Shown: positions 15,251-15,454 of the stretch, piece after piece
Layout of the letters: every line of letters begins with the position of its first letter
How positions within the stretch are numbered: the first letter of the stretch is position 1
From: DAOTUB01 sp034437455
Lineage (GTDB): Bacteria > Chloroflexota > Anaerolineae > B4-G1
Direction: 5' to 3'
Length of the DNA: 15,454 nt
Assembly (NCBI GenBank): GCA_034437455.1
Contig: DAOTUB010000186.1
Span: forward strand, 1 to 15,454
Notes under the pieces: model-generated
Told to the model about the DNA's origin: nothing
Seen by the model: the letters and a program-made list of their open reading frames with translations, nothing else
Databases searched by the model: none
Position numbers and translations under genes: made by a program

Positions 15251-15272
15251 AAGGTTAACCCCATTGTCAAGA
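15251..15272 (-). repeat. IS-end-like repeat, copy 2
   Basis: The reverse complement of these 22 bases equals 3907-3928 but for one base. It lies between the IS3-family integrase stop and the truncated transposase fragment, the expected place of the right-end inverted repeat of the IS. On the minus strand its TTGACA faces outward, away from the integrase gene. The exact IS end cannot be fixed without the other end. Confidence 0.5.
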
Positions 15273-15309
15273 CCACGAAATGGCCAAAATAAGCGAAACT
15301 CATGTTCCG

Positions 15310-15454
15310 CTATCGGGCAGAAATGACCGCAAAATGCACCTCCGCAGGAGTCTGGTATGATAGGCTCTGATGCAGACGCTCTTGATTATAGAACGTGAAA
15401 TATTCACGCAAGCCCTTTTCCAACTCAGGTACCGTCTCGTACTCGTACAGATAG
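15310..15454 (-). CDS. IS3-family transposase OrfB (integrase core), C-terminal part, cut by window edge
   Basis: The last 47 residues of a minus-strand gene are visible, from YLYEYETVPELEKGLREYF to a stop at 15310-15312. The block FYNQERLHQSLSYQTPAEV is the classic C-terminus of IS3-family integrases (rve domain); its first Glu fits the last catalytic acidic residue of the DDE triad or lies very near it. The protein would cut and join IS ends during copy-out-paste-in transposition. The remainder lies beyond the window, so intactness cannot be judged. Confidence 0.85.
   Translation of the reverse strand, partial: YLYEYETVPELEKGLREYFTFYNQERLHQSLSYQTPAEVHFAVISAR

Larger units (their letters stand above)
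15251..15454 (-). mobile_element. IS3-family insertion sequence, right end, partial
   Basis: The segment contains the end of an IS3-type orfB and about 40 bases of trailing sequence, up to a conserved-looking terminal repeat at 15251-15272. The element extends beyond the window. On its inner side it abuts the truncated transposase fragment at 14874-15250, indicating insertion of one mobile element into another. Confidence 0.6.

Noticed and set aside
1..15454. tRNA, rRNA, CRISPR array or riboswitch
   Set aside because: No repeat-spacer series, tRNA-like cloverleaf or conserved RNA motif was noticed; gaps between genes are short or occupied by IS remnants.

Overview
The window looks like a bacterial chromosomal segment. 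The best guess is a member of the Chloroflexota (for example an Anaerolineae-like lineage). The guess rests on the PknB kinase/TPR/lectin-type protein, the UPF0175/PIN toxin-antitoxin pair and a transposase C-terminus of a kind I associate with that phylum. It is an inference from memory and no database search was done. Base composition is split: the first two thirds of the kinase gene is very GC-rich (hand-counted 60-base lines of 65-80%), whereas the kinase C-terminus and the polysaccharide genes after it are about 40-47% in the lines counted.

Layout. 1-791: a short unidentified ORF, then a UPF0175-type antitoxin overlapped by a PIN-domain (DUF3368-like) toxin gene that carries a one-base frameshift. 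853-3900: a membrane Ser/Thr kinase with TPRs and an extracytoplasmic carbohydrate-binding/LamG-like C-terminus; composition changes abruptly inside the gene near 2850. 3901-14782: a plus-strand polysaccharide locus holding two DegT-type aminotransferases, two overlapping sulfotransferases, a decayed transposase remnant, a Wzx-like flippase, a family 4 glycosyltransferase, a broken membrane/TPR gene, an O-antigen ligase/polymerase, an intact relative of the broken gene, and a third, different sulfotransferase. 14874-15454: minus-strand mobile-element debris, namely the C-terminus of one transposase cut off at an IS3-family element whose integrase tail runs off the window.

How the genes may work together. 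The aminotransferases would make or modify nucleotide-linked amino sugars, the glycosyltransferase would add a residue to a lipid-linked oligosaccharide, the flippase would move it across the membrane, and the Wzy_C-type enzyme would polymerise or ligate it. The three sulfotransferases suggest a sulfated surface glycan or sulfated cell-surface acceptors. The kinase just upstream, with a lectin-like outer domain, could sense glycan or cell-surface state, but this link rests only on position.

Most notable: the compositional break that falls exactly at a domain boundary in the kinase; a 22-bp near-identical inverted repeat that brackets the whole polysaccharide locus and looks like an IS end; the pair of membrane/TPR proteins flanking the ligase, one of which has two in-frame TAG stops; and three sulfotransferases that all lack the usual lysine of the PAPS-binding loop.
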